Part shown: positions 53,581 to 62,047 of the stretch, in pieces
How positions within the stretch are numbered: position 1 is the first letter of the stretch
How the letters are laid out: each line of letters starts with the position of its first letter
Origin: Tolypothrix tenuis PCC 7101
GTDB lineage: Bacteria; Cyanobacteriota; Cyanobacteriia; Cyanobacteriales; Nostocaceae
Reading direction: 5' to 3'
Assembly (NCBI RefSeq): GCF_002368295.1
Contig: NZ_AP018248.1
Span: 6,933,979 to 6,997,978, forward strand
DNA: 64,000 nt
The notes under the pieces: model-generated
Seen by the model: only the letters and a program-made list of their open reading frames with translations
What the model was told of the DNA's origin: nothing
Databases searched by the model: none
Position numbers and translations under genes: made by a program

Positions 53581-54636
53581 TTAGGCAAACTGCTCAATAA
53601 TTCCGCCGCCTAAGACTTTCTCGCCTTCGTACCACACCGCAGCTTGTCCGGGGGTGATGCTGAACTGGGGTTCATCAAACACTAAACGGACGCGGGAGTT
53701 TTCTAAGGGAATTACCGTGACTGGGGTAGGTTGGGAACGATAGCGAATTTGCACTTCAGCGTGAATAGGGGCGGATGGTTCAGCAATGGAAACCCAATTT
53801 ACCCGATTAACAGTGCATTCTGGTTGGGTGGCTTTAGTGCGATCGCCTACTACCACTTTATTATTAACTGCATCTAATTCAATCACATACAGGGGTTCGG
53901 CGGCAGCAATACCCAAGCCTTTACGCTGCCCAATGGTGTAATGATGGACACCATCGTGCTGTCCCAAAACTTTACCGGATGCATCGACAATATCGCCTGT
54001 TTTGGGAGCGAGATATTTATCCAAAAATGCCCGCATGGAACCGTTGCTTTCTACCAAGCATAAATCTTGGCTTTCTGGTTTGTCGGCGGTTGCAAGATTG
54101 TATTCAGCCGCAATCCGACGGGTGTCAGCTTTTTGCATCTCACCTAGGGGAAATACGGTAGCTGCTAGTAAATCTTGAGACAAATCGTAAAGGAAGTAAG
54201 ATTGGTCTTTATTGCGGTCGATAGCTCTTAAAAGCTGATAACGTCCAGTAGCTTGATCATAGTTAATGCGGGCATAATGACCCGTAGCGATGCGATCGCA
54301 TCCCAGTTGTTCGCGAGCATACTGTACCATTGGGCCAAATTTCACAGTTTTATTGCACTGCGAGCAAGGCAGAGGAGTGATCCCAGCGCTGTAACCAGAA
54401 ACCAAGAAATCGACAATATTGGTCTGAAAGACATCGCGAATATCAACAACTTGATGGGGAATACCCAATTGTTCGCAGATATTAGCCGCGTCGATCATTC
54501 CTTCAGAGCAACATTGACCTTTGCCTTTCATTAGCCAAAGGGTCAAACCAATAACTTCATAGCCCTGATTGTGTAGAATTGCAGCAGCGGCGGAACTGTC
54601 AACGCCACCGGAAAGACCAACGACGACTTTTTTCAT
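53581..54636 (-). CDS. mnmA: tRNA-specific 2-thiouridylase
   Basis: A 351-residue enzyme that thiolates uridine 34 of Lys, Glu and Gln tRNAs using sulfur relayed by a cysteine desulfurase. The PP-loop GLSGGVDSSAAAAIL is at 8-22; the catalytic Cys are in PCSQCNKTVKFG (about residue 98) and SQDLCLVES (about residue 198). The ending GQAAVWYEGEKVLGGGIIE is normal. It is a single gene, with the mobile-element block downstream. Confidence 0.96.
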   Translation of the reverse strand: MKKVVVGLSGGVDSSAAAAILHNQGYEVIGLTLWLMKGKGQCCSEGMIDAANICEQLGIPHQVVDIRDVFQTNIVDFLVSGYSAGITPLPCSQCNKTVKFGPMVQYAREQLGCDRIATGHYARINYDQATGRYQLLRAIDRNKDQSYFLYDLSQDLLAATVFPLGEMQKADTRRIAAEYNLATADKPESQDLCLVESNGSMRAFLDKYLAPKTGDIVDASGKVLGQHDGVHHYTIGQRKGLGIAAAEPLYVIELDAVNNKVVVGDRTKATQPECTVNRVNWVSIAEPSAPIHAEVQIRYRSQPTPVTVIPLENSRVRLVFDEPQFSITPGQAAVWYEGEKVLGGGIIEQFA

Positions 54637-55058
54637 ATCCTTTAAATATTTATGCGGCCAGATTATGAGGCTAGTGCCTGCTTATCACACTCATGCTAAA
54701 CATCAAACGCAGGTTTTGCGGTATTAAAATCCATGCCATGCAGCTTGATTCTGTTAAATTGTAGCATATGTAACTTAAAAGCCTTGCTAGATAAGCACTT
54801 CAGGATATATAAGTAATAATAACCAAATTTGAGATTGTGAATTTTTGGTTTTCCCTGCAATCTTAAGGATAAAAATCCACTCACTCTAGCCTAAGCCCCT
54901 GTTTATTATTCAGCGTTAATCATAAATATTCCAGATTTTGTGGAAACCTATGCAATGCCACTCAGCCGGAAAAAAACTTTCTAAGTTAACACTGATGTAG
55001 GTGCTACGACAGACGGCTCTATTTCCCAAGGAAATTATTGAGAACACCTGTTACTACT
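54637..55058. other. Divergent intergenic region
   Basis: About 420 bases between mnmA and the SPOR-like gene. Promoters for both are expected. I see no gene, RNA or family A-E element. Confidence 0.5.
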
Positions 55059-55892
55059 ATGTCCAAACAAATACCAGATCAACTGATTGCATTTCCGATT
55101 GTGCCTTTTTTCCTGGGAGGATGCTTGGCGTTACTCCCCGACTCGACAACTCCGGTACAAGCACAAACTCCCAAAGGTAGCTTTTTAATAGCAGAACGAA
55201 CAGTGGTTAACACTTTACCACCGCCGCCCAGTTTCCAAACTATTCCTTATAATCAACCACGAACCACAACACAAGCAACACCCTGGAATACATATAATCC
55301 AAAATTTCAGCCCTCACCTAAAGTGAGGGTTAATAAATATAATCAAACCTATCGTTCTTACCAAACAGTGCAAGCTACTTCCTATAGTTGGAGTGCCGAG
55401 CGCTATATAGTATATGTTGAAGGCAACGATTACCAGCAATTGCAACGTATACGTCAGCTAGAACGCAGTGCTTATATCCGCCATTTCAATGGACGTGCTG
55501 TGATTCAGTCGGGAGCCTTTAGCAGACAAACTAATGCCCAACAACGAGTTAGAGAGCTGGAATTAAGCGGAATCAATGGGGCAAAAATTGTCAAATCTAA
55601 TGGGCAGGCAGTTGCTGGTTCTTCTTATGGCACTGGTGGAAGAGGGCCTTCGAGACAAGAGCAGACCAATTATTACTATGTAACTATTCCTGCGAGAGCG
55701 CAAGATTTATCATCTATTGCCAGTCGCATTCGCCAAAACTCTGGACGTTATGACATTGTAGTAGAAAGGCAAGAACCACTGGGGCCTCATGTTGCTGTAG
55801 GGCCTTTTGCTGAACGTTCAGATGCGGAACGATGGAATGACTATCTGCGAGAGTTGGGATTTGATAATGCCAGAGTTTATTACGGTAGGTAA
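55059..55892 (+). CDS. Exported SPOR-domain-like protein
   Basis: A 277-residue protein. Hydrophobic N-terminus (LIAFPIVPFFLGGCLALLPD) and then a Pro/Gln-rich disordered part (PPPSFQTIPYNQPRTTTQAT). Two SPOR-like repeats follow: about 115-175 (RYIVYVEGNDYQQLQRIRQL, AVIQSGAFSRQTNAQQRVRE) and about 205-277 (YYYVTIPARAQDLSSIASRI, HVAVGPFAERSDAERWNDYL). SPOR domains bind denuded peptidoglycan, so a role at the cell wall is likely. ATG 55059 is preferred over a TTG seven codons upstream. Confidence 0.78.
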   Translation: MSKQIPDQLIAFPIVPFFLGGCLALLPDSTTPVQAQTPKGSFLIAERTVVNTLPPPPSFQTIPYNQPRTTTQATPWNTYNPKFQPSPKVRVNKYNQTYRSYQTVQATSYSWSAERYIVYVEGNDYQQLQRIRQLERSAYIRHFNGRAVIQSGAFSRQTNAQQRVRELELSGINGAKIVKSNGQAVAGSSYGTGGRGPSRQEQTNYYYVTIPARAQDLSSIASRIRQNSGRYDIVVERQEPLGPHVAVGPFAERSDAERWNDYLRELGFDNARVYYGR

Positions 55893-56317
55893 GTTGCTAC
55901 AGACGCGATTAATCGCGTCTGTACAAGAGTGCTGAGTAAAAATTCCATTCCGACTTTTATGCAACGCTTGTGAAATTTTTTCATCTAGGCTACTTACTGA
56001 TATCTTGCCTTGCACGTGAGTGCAAGGCTGATAAGTAGGTCGGCGAAATTAAAGATAACTGGCTGAGGCTGTCATTCTTACAAAGTTCTGAGCGGAGGTT
56101 TCCTCCGCTCAACGCCAGTTCGTTCAAGTCGGGAAACCCACCCACACGACTGGCTCGACTTTGCGCTTTGTCCTTGGTCATTAACTCTTGGGTGAGCATC
56201 TCGACGTAAATGTTTGAGGATTTGTAATTCTACATCCATTGCCCTACTTACCTTTCAGGGTTTTTTATGTTCATCTTTTTATTTAGAATACCCGGAAAGT
56301 GACAGAAAATGGATAAG
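55893..56317. other. Intergenic region with three palindromes
   Basis: ACAGACGCGATTAATCGCGT at 55899-55922, CCTTGCACGTGAGTGCAAGG at 56008-56027 and GAGCGGAGG/CCTCCGCTC at 56090-56110. They lie between two convergent genes and may end transcription on either side. The words GGCGAAATTAAA and TAACTGGCT also occur near 48555. No gene is seen. Confidence 0.6.
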
Positions 56318-56686
56318 TTAACGTTCGCCATATTCCATGCCATTTGCTTCAGCGTAGCGGTGCATAAAACGCATAAATCTTTCCCAATGATCATCTTGCT
56401 CTATTTCAAATTTACATTCAACTTGCTGTAATTCATCACCTTCATCACCACCAAAAATGAAGCGAGTAGAAGAAGGAGTTACATTAATTTCTCCTTCTTC
56501 ATCAGTTAAACGTAATGAATTTAAAGATGGTTTAGTAAAGCTATTAAACCCTTCCAAAGCTTGTAATTTTTCAAAAAACATGACTACTATGCGTTTACCC
56601 GTGCGAACTTCACGCCGCAAGCTGACATTACTCAGTTCTTCAAAAAGTCCTGAAAAAAATTGGATAGAAGGTGTTGTTGATTCCAT
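56318..56686 (-). CDS. psb28: Photosystem II assembly protein Psb28, probably the Psb28-2 type
   Basis: A 122-residue soluble protein. IQFFSGLFEELSNVSLRREV at the N-terminus, LRLTDEEGEINV in the middle and WERFMRFMHRYAEANGMEYG at the end match Psb28. It binds PSII assembly intermediates such as RC47. The middle differs from canonical Psb28-1 and the N-terminus is longer, so I assign it to the Psb28-2 paralogue with moderate confidence. It is a single gene on the minus strand. Confidence 0.85.
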   Translation of the reverse strand: MESTTPSIQFFSGLFEELSNVSLRREVRTGKRIVVMFFEKLQALEGFNSFTKPSLNSLRLTDEEGEINVTPSSTRFIFGGDEGDELQQVECKFEIEQDDHWERFMRFMHRYAEANGMEYGER

Positions 56687-57042
56687 ATTTAAATGAAGAA
56701 TTAAAAACTATGAAGGATAAAGGATGAAGATTAGAAATCTGATGATTTCTTACTTCATCCTTTTAAGGAGTATTCTTCATTTATTTTCAGTCTTAAGTGG
56801 TGTTCAGTAATTCGTAATTCGTAATTCGTAATTAAGAACCTCAGGTTTTATCTGGGCTTGCAGGTTTAAATATATTGCCGAATTCACAATAATTTAGTAT
56901 AAAAACCTACAAACCCCAAATGCCAGACCACAACCTTTGTGGCTGCTTCCCAATATCATATTCGTCTAAAAATAAACGATAATTCCTATATTTGCCCAAA
57001 AAACAGAAATATTCTTTTTCCCCCTGCCCCCTGCCCCCTGCC
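56687..57042. other. Intergenic region with TAATTCG tandem repeats
   Basis: About 350 bases. GTAATTC units occur near 56808-56835 and CCCTGCCCC units just before 57042. No gene is seen. Confidence 0.6.
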
Positions 57043-58668
57043 TTATCTCGGTGGGTAATATTGCGGGTTCATGACTGGATATGGATAACCAGTATTTGGC
57101 ATAGGATTTACCATACCATTTGGGTAAGGAGCCATAACTGGGGCCGGATAACCATTCATTGGTAATGCATTACCCCCATTGTTAGGCATCATGGGTACAT
57201 TGTTAACCCCATTATTGGGCATTACTGGTACAGTATTAACACCACTGTTGGGTACAGAGGGTGACATAACTGGAGTCTGATAACCAGTGGTTGGTATAGG
57301 GCTACTTGTCACATTGGGGATAGCACCATTTTGGCTAAATTGTTGGTAAGCTGCACGCGAAATGCCGCTAATCAGTTTTTCGGCGCGGGCATCGTTGTTG
57401 GGACGCTGTACCATGACTGCGGCTATGTAGCGCTTACCAGTAGGAATATCAACTAAACCTGCATCTGCCAGCATTGTACCAATATCGCCTGTTTTATGGG
57501 CAATAGTAGCGCCTGTGCCCAAACCGGATGGGAGTAAATTATCTCTTTCAGTTTGGCGCATAATATCGAGTAGGCGATCGCGCGATCGCATATTCACCAA
57601 GTTACCCTGATTTACCATCGCCATTAATGTGGCTAATTCCTTGGGACTGGTGGTATTGGTTCCTTGTAAATCGGGGAGTTGATTACGAATGGCTGTAGTT
57701 GTTAAACCCCAACTGCGGAACCTTTGGTTAAGTGCTTCTATACCTCCCAAGCGCGCAATCAGCATATTTGTAGCTGTATTGTCGCTGATCGTAATCATTT
57801 TTGTGGCGACTTCTAAAGCCGAATACTGGGTTCCCGCCGGCTTGTATTGCATATTTCCGGAACCACCAGCAATCATACTTTGCTGCATGGTCAGCATTTC
57901 ATCTAGCCGGATTTTCCCTGCATCTAAATCTTGGAAAAAGGCTACTAAGATAGGAACTTTAATTGTACTAGCTGCGGGGAAACTGGCGGCACTATTAATA
58001 TCTACATAAGAACCTGTATCTAAATCAACTAATAAAACCCCTGGTGTGAGACTAGGGTTTGCCGCCGCCAGGTTTTGCACGGCAGTTTTTAATGAGGGAA
58101 TTTCTTGTGATAAAGATAGTCCCGAGGGTGTTGCAGCATTGGGTGTAGGTTGGGTTTGTCCGGCGTTGGTATTAGATGAGGATGAAGATGTGGGAGTCAT
58201 CCGCGAAGCTGGATCTAATATAGATAACACCGTACCCATAATGGCACCAATCCCAACACCTACGATTAACAACCGTAAGGTATATAGCAGGGTTCTAGCC
58301 ATTGGCTTTAAACGCGTCTTGCGCGATCGCACCACAGTTTTTGCCACCCCATGCTGATTTACCCGCACTGTTTTTAACTTCACAGTGTTGGATTGCACTT
58401 GTGGAGTCGCTACCTTGTTTCTAGGTATGGGTTTGACTGCGGCTGGCATGACTAATCCTGCCTTGGATCTAGAGCCGCTAGCCACCATTGGTGTATAACT
58501 GTTACTATTTGTTACACGCGTCAGTGGCGCTTCTTTTGCACCAGCACGTTTCTGCGCGGGTACTTTCGTCTTTTTTTGTTCCACCTTTTGGACTTTGCGT
58601 GGACGCTGGCGGCGGTTTTTGGGTTCACGCCGCGAGAAAGGTATTTGTTTGTCAATCGATTCTGACAC
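57043..58668 (-). CDS. Membrane-anchored class A beta-lactamase-like serine hydrolase
   Basis: A 541-residue protein. Cytoplasmic Arg/Lys-rich part to about 125, one transmembrane helix at about 128-150, then a Ser/Thr linker. The beta-lactamase/D-Ala carboxypeptidase fold at about 190-425 has Ser234-x-x-Lys237 (ASTIKVP), SDN at 295-297 and KTG at 392-394 (AHKTGDIG). The catalytic glutamate region reads NQLPDLQGTNTTSP, without a clear Glu166. The C-terminal 110 residues are Pro/Asn/Gly-rich repeats (MPNNGVNNVPMMPNNG). It is likely a cell-wall enzyme or degenerate penicillin hydrolase facing the periplasm. Confidence 0.86.
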   Translation of the reverse strand: MSESIDKQIPFSRREPKNRRQRPRKVQKVEQKKTKVPAQKRAGAKEAPLTRVTNSNSYTPMVASGSRSKAGLVMPAAVKPIPRNKVATPQVQSNTVKLKTVRVNQHGVAKTVVRSRKTRLKPMARTLLYTLRLLIVGVGIGAIMGTVLSILDPASRMTPTSSSSSNTNAGQTQPTPNAATPSGLSLSQEIPSLKTAVQNLAAANPSLTPGVLLVDLDTGSYVDINSAASFPAASTIKVPILVAFFQDLDAGKIRLDEMLTMQQSMIAGGSGNMQYKPAGTQYSALEVATKMITISDNTATNMLIARLGGIEALNQRFRSWGLTTTAIRNQLPDLQGTNTTSPKELATLMAMVNQGNLVNMRSRDRLLDIMRQTERDNLLPSGLGTGATIAHKTGDIGTMLADAGLVDIPTGKRYIAAVMVQRPNNDARAEKLISGISRAAYQQFSQNGAIPNVTSSPIPTTGYQTPVMSPSVPNSGVNTVPVMPNNGVNNVPMMPNNGGNALPMNGYPAPVMAPYPNGMVNPMPNTGYPYPVMNPQYYPPR

Positions 58669-58834
58669 GGCTACTCCTTGCGACCCAATGCACTGGTATT
58701 ATGCCAACTCCCAAACCAAAAATTTCTTCTCAAGCACTGAAATACAGACATCACTTTTTGCCACTAAGTAGCATTTTTGTGTTTAGTTTAGGCCATATTA
58801 TCTATTTTGGGGGGAGTAATGGGTATATGTTAAT

Positions 58835-59581
58835 CTACGAATCGCAGTTTTCGCGATCGCGAGCATTTTTCAGTGCCCATTCTACCTGCCGCAAAATTCC
58901 CCGTAACATAGCTACTTCTGTAGTTTGCAGCTGTGTACGATTATATAACTGGCGGAATTTCTCCATCCGACTGGCGGCGGTATGGGGGTAAAGATAACCA
59001 ATTTGCAGCAATAAAGCTTCTAATTCTTGATAATATGCTTCCCGCATCTCCCAAGGAGCAATTTCTGTGGCTAATGTGGGTTGAGCTTCTGGTTGCTCGA
59101 TAAATTGAGCCATTTCATAACAACAAATCGCTACCGCTGTTGCCAAGTTCAAGGATTGATAATTTTTATTGCTGGGAATTGTGACGAACCTTTGAGCATA
59201 ATTTAATTCTTCGTTACTCAATCCCCTATCTTCCCGACCAAAAACCAGCGCTACTGGTTTTTCTGGTTCTGCGAGTAACCAAGGAAGTGCAGTGCGGGGA
59301 TTTTCTAAAGGGATGTCCCAACTGCTAACTCTTCCCGTTGTGGCTATAACTCGAACACATCCTTGTAAAGCGGCTGGTAAAGTTTCCACCACCACAGCAG
59401 ATTCTAAAATTTCTTTGGCATGAACTGCCATTTTCATTGCTTCCATCGACAGGCGATCGCATTGGGGATTGACGATTACCAGCTGATGCAAGCCAAAATT
59501 TTTCATTACCCTGGCGATTGAACCGACATTCATGGGGCCAGCTGGTTCTACCAACACAATTCTCACCCCAGCTAATCCCAT
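58835..59581 (-). CDS. trmJ: TrmH/TrmJ-family RNA methyltransferase
   Basis: A 248-residue SPOUT enzyme. IVLVEPAGPMNVGSIARVMK (motif 1), ALVFGREDRGLSNEEL (motif 2) and IPSNKNYQSLNLATAVAICC (motif 3) form the knot that binds AdoMet. The C-terminal helical part, ALLLQIGYLYPHTAASRMEK, is typical of TrmJ, which methylates the 2'-O of residue 32 in tRNA. The exact target is not certain from sequence. Confidence 0.9.
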   Translation of the reverse strand: MGLAGVRIVLVEPAGPMNVGSIARVMKNFGLHQLVIVNPQCDRLSMEAMKMAVHAKEILESAVVVETLPAALQGCVRVIATTGRVSSWDIPLENPRTALPWLLAEPEKPVALVFGREDRGLSNEELNYAQRFVTIPSNKNYQSLNLATAVAICCYEMAQFIEQPEAQPTLATEIAPWEMREAYYQELEALLLQIGYLYPHTAASRMEKFRQLYNRTQLQTTEVAMLRGILRQVEWALKNARDRENCDS

Positions 59582-60569
59582 TTTTTGCCTCCCGCTATCC
59601 CAGCTAAATCAAGTAATTCTCGTTATTTTACCTTTTGCGGAAGATTCTCCTAGAAATTATTTTCGCGATTTTGGCGGATGGCGTAATTTTTGTAGTGAAT
59701 ATCTAATATCAGTCTAATATCATGTTCTATAGGCTACCGATCAAAAATTAGGGCCAGCGTTACGCAGTTACGCTTAGACGCAAAGTAGTGAGAAAGTCGC
59801 AGTATATTCTCGGAGGCGCGATATATAGCGAGTTTCCCTCTCTGGCATTAATGATGTTAAGAAAGTTACATCTAAACTAGGAGGTGTTTTATTAGGATAG
59901 CGATCGCATCATCTTAGTAAGATTAGTATTTTTTTTGACACAAAATACTCTATGACTGATCAATACTTTTGCTCATGCTTGAGCAAGGACACACAAAGGT
60001 TGAAATTTAGTATGAAATTTAACTACTTTAAACTCAGAGTTTCAATAAATATCTGAGTAAATATTTGGTTAAGTTCAAAGAAATATTACAGCAACAATAA
60101 GATGTTTATTCTTTATACCTATATATAGCTATATGTTTATAGAATAAATTGAATAGCTCACTGTCAGTCAATAGTATAAGCTTCACAAGGGTTATGGTCA
60201 TGATTTATCCTTTACTGGCAATGAACTTGTATTGAGCTAGACATCAGATAAATTTTTGTAGGAGGTTTTTTTATGTTGATGAAGTTATAAATATTACATA
60301 AAACTATGAGATTTTTACAGTAAAAAAAATGTGAAATCCCGGTAGCAATATCAACCAGAGTTGATGATCAGTAGACTAGCTTCTACAATTTTTTTGCTCA
60401 GTATTTCAATAGTTGAATTTTCAGTATTTTCACTGAAAAGCCATCTTGAATATATGATTGTTGGTTTCTTTTCGTCACGCTAGCATGATTATTTATAATC
60501 ACGGGCAAATAAAATGTATCTTGCTACCATAAAAGTTTTTATGACCCCAGACATTAGGAGCTGCTAAAG
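59582..60569. other. Long A+T-rich intergenic region (about 990 bases)
   Basis: The largest gap in the window. It has no open frame of credible length. One RBS-like AGGAGG is followed by a five-codon ATG frame at about 60273, which is too short to call. Several T-rich tracts are present. It may hold the promoter of the coiled-coil gene, degraded DNA or RNA genes that I do not recognise. Confidence 0.5.
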
Positions 60570-61778
60570 ATGAAAAAAGATATACCATCTAGTCTGGTTA
60601 AAGATACTGCCAAAGAGTGTGCTCGCTCTCATAGACAGAAGGAAATAGAAAGAAAACAAGCTACCAATAAAGCGAAGAAACTATTACAGCAAAAGAAAAA
60701 ACTGCATCAGCCAAATTATTTAGAACAAAGATTGAGCGATGTTGATGAGATTAATGCAGAAATAACAGATTGGATAAATGAGTTGCAAACTATCTTAGAG
60801 CATACTCTAGCGGTAGAAGATATAGTTTCATTTGATAACTTGCGGATTCGCGATACATTCCCCGCAATGGAAACTCCTAAGCAATTATCAATGGCATTAC
60901 CAAAACCCAAATTTTACAAACTGCCTGTGTTACCTAATTGGTTAATACAAAGGCTACCTTTTTTACAGCAAATATATCAGCAAGCTTTGCAAAATGCAGA
61001 ATTAAATTATCAACTTGCCAAGCAGAAATATGAAGAAAAAGAAACTAGTCGCCAATTATCAATAGAGCGCTTAAAAGCCAATTATGAATGGCGTAAACAT
61101 ACCGCAATTTTAGAAACTAAAAAGCGCAATGCAGAAGTAGATGAATTAGAGGAAGCTTACTACGCTAGATTTGAAACTGCTGTAGTTCTTTACAATGAAA
61201 TGGTATTGGAACGCTCAGAATATCCAACCTTAGCAGATTTGCAATACATATCCTATACCGATGAAAATAAGGTGGCGTTTCCACAGCAATTTCAGGTAGC
61301 TTATATCTCCGAAGCGAAACAATTAGTAATTGATTATGAACTCCCTGTGTGGAGAATTATTCCGACAATTGCAGAGTTGAGATACGATGGTGGCAAAGAT
61401 GAGATTTACGGAATTCCCAGAACGCTACGAGAAATTGAGGAATTATATGAAAATATCATCGCGTCCATCACGTTAAGAACAATTAGTGAAGTTTTTGCAG
61501 CAGATTTAGGTCAACATCTAGATTGGGTTGTATTTAATGGCTTCGTCCAAAAATTAGACTCCAACATCAAAAAATCTATCCCTCTCAACTTAATTTCTGT
61601 GCGAGCCGCTAAAGAGATTTTCAGCAATCTCAATTTCACTACAATGGATAAACTTACTTGTTTGCGTAAATTAGGGGCACAGATATCATCACATCTCACT
61701 GCTATCCAACCAGTACAATCAATTGCTGATCTCAACATAGCGAATGCCAAGGTGAGATTACAAGAAGATATTGGTTAA
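60570..61778 (+). CDS. Mrr-family-like protein without the nuclease domain
   Basis: A 402-residue protein. Basic coiled coil at about 1-50; middle hydrophobic segment LPVLPNWLIQRLPFLQQIYQ; a long coiled coil at about 140-200; and a folded part at about 200-390 with LVIDYELPVWRIIPTIAELR, YENIIASITLRTISEVFAAD and LDWVVFNGFVQKLD. The last three stretches resemble the region that precedes the Mrr-type endonuclease domain in annotated restriction endonucleases. That C-terminal nuclease domain is missing: the protein stops after LGAQISSHLTAIQPVQSIAD. I cannot say whether it is a regulator, a remnant or a partner. It begins with ATG at 60570, eight bases after AGGAGCTGC. Confidence 0.7.
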   Translation: MKKDIPSSLVKDTAKECARSHRQKEIERKQATNKAKKLLQQKKKLHQPNYLEQRLSDVDEINAEITDWINELQTILEHTLAVEDIVSFDNLRIRDTFPAMETPKQLSMALPKPKFYKLPVLPNWLIQRLPFLQQIYQQALQNAELNYQLAKQKYEEKETSRQLSIERLKANYEWRKHTAILETKKRNAEVDELEEAYYARFETAVVLYNEMVLERSEYPTLADLQYISYTDENKVAFPQQFQVAYISEAKQLVIDYELPVWRIIPTIAELRYDGGKDEIYGIPRTLREIEELYENIIASITLRTISEVFAADLGQHLDWVVFNGFVQKLDSNIKKSIPLNLISVRAAKEIFSNLNFTTMDKLTCLRKLGAQISSHLTAIQPVQSIADLNIANAKVRLQEDIG

Positions 61779-62047
61779 TGATAAAAGTTATATTTGGCTA
61801 CTCATCGACTCCAAATAGGAATTTCATAAAAAGCTAAAAATTGTCTGGTAAGGAAGATATCGCCAGAAATTATGAGTCGAGGTGAGCAAATCAGGATTGA
61901 GTGTCGGGATTGCGTTTTCAGGGTGCAAGAATCGGTGACAGATGCAAAAGGGATGAGATAGAAAAATCTGCTGGAAAATACTCGCTTTTGAGCGATTAAA
62001 TCTAAATCTTGTGTCGAGAGAATAAATAGCGCGCTCTAAGCAGTACA

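Noticed and set aside
60262..60290. AGGAGG followed by ATG and a five-codon frame
   Set aside because: Five codons are too short to support a gene call; the T-rich tract makes the match unremarkable.
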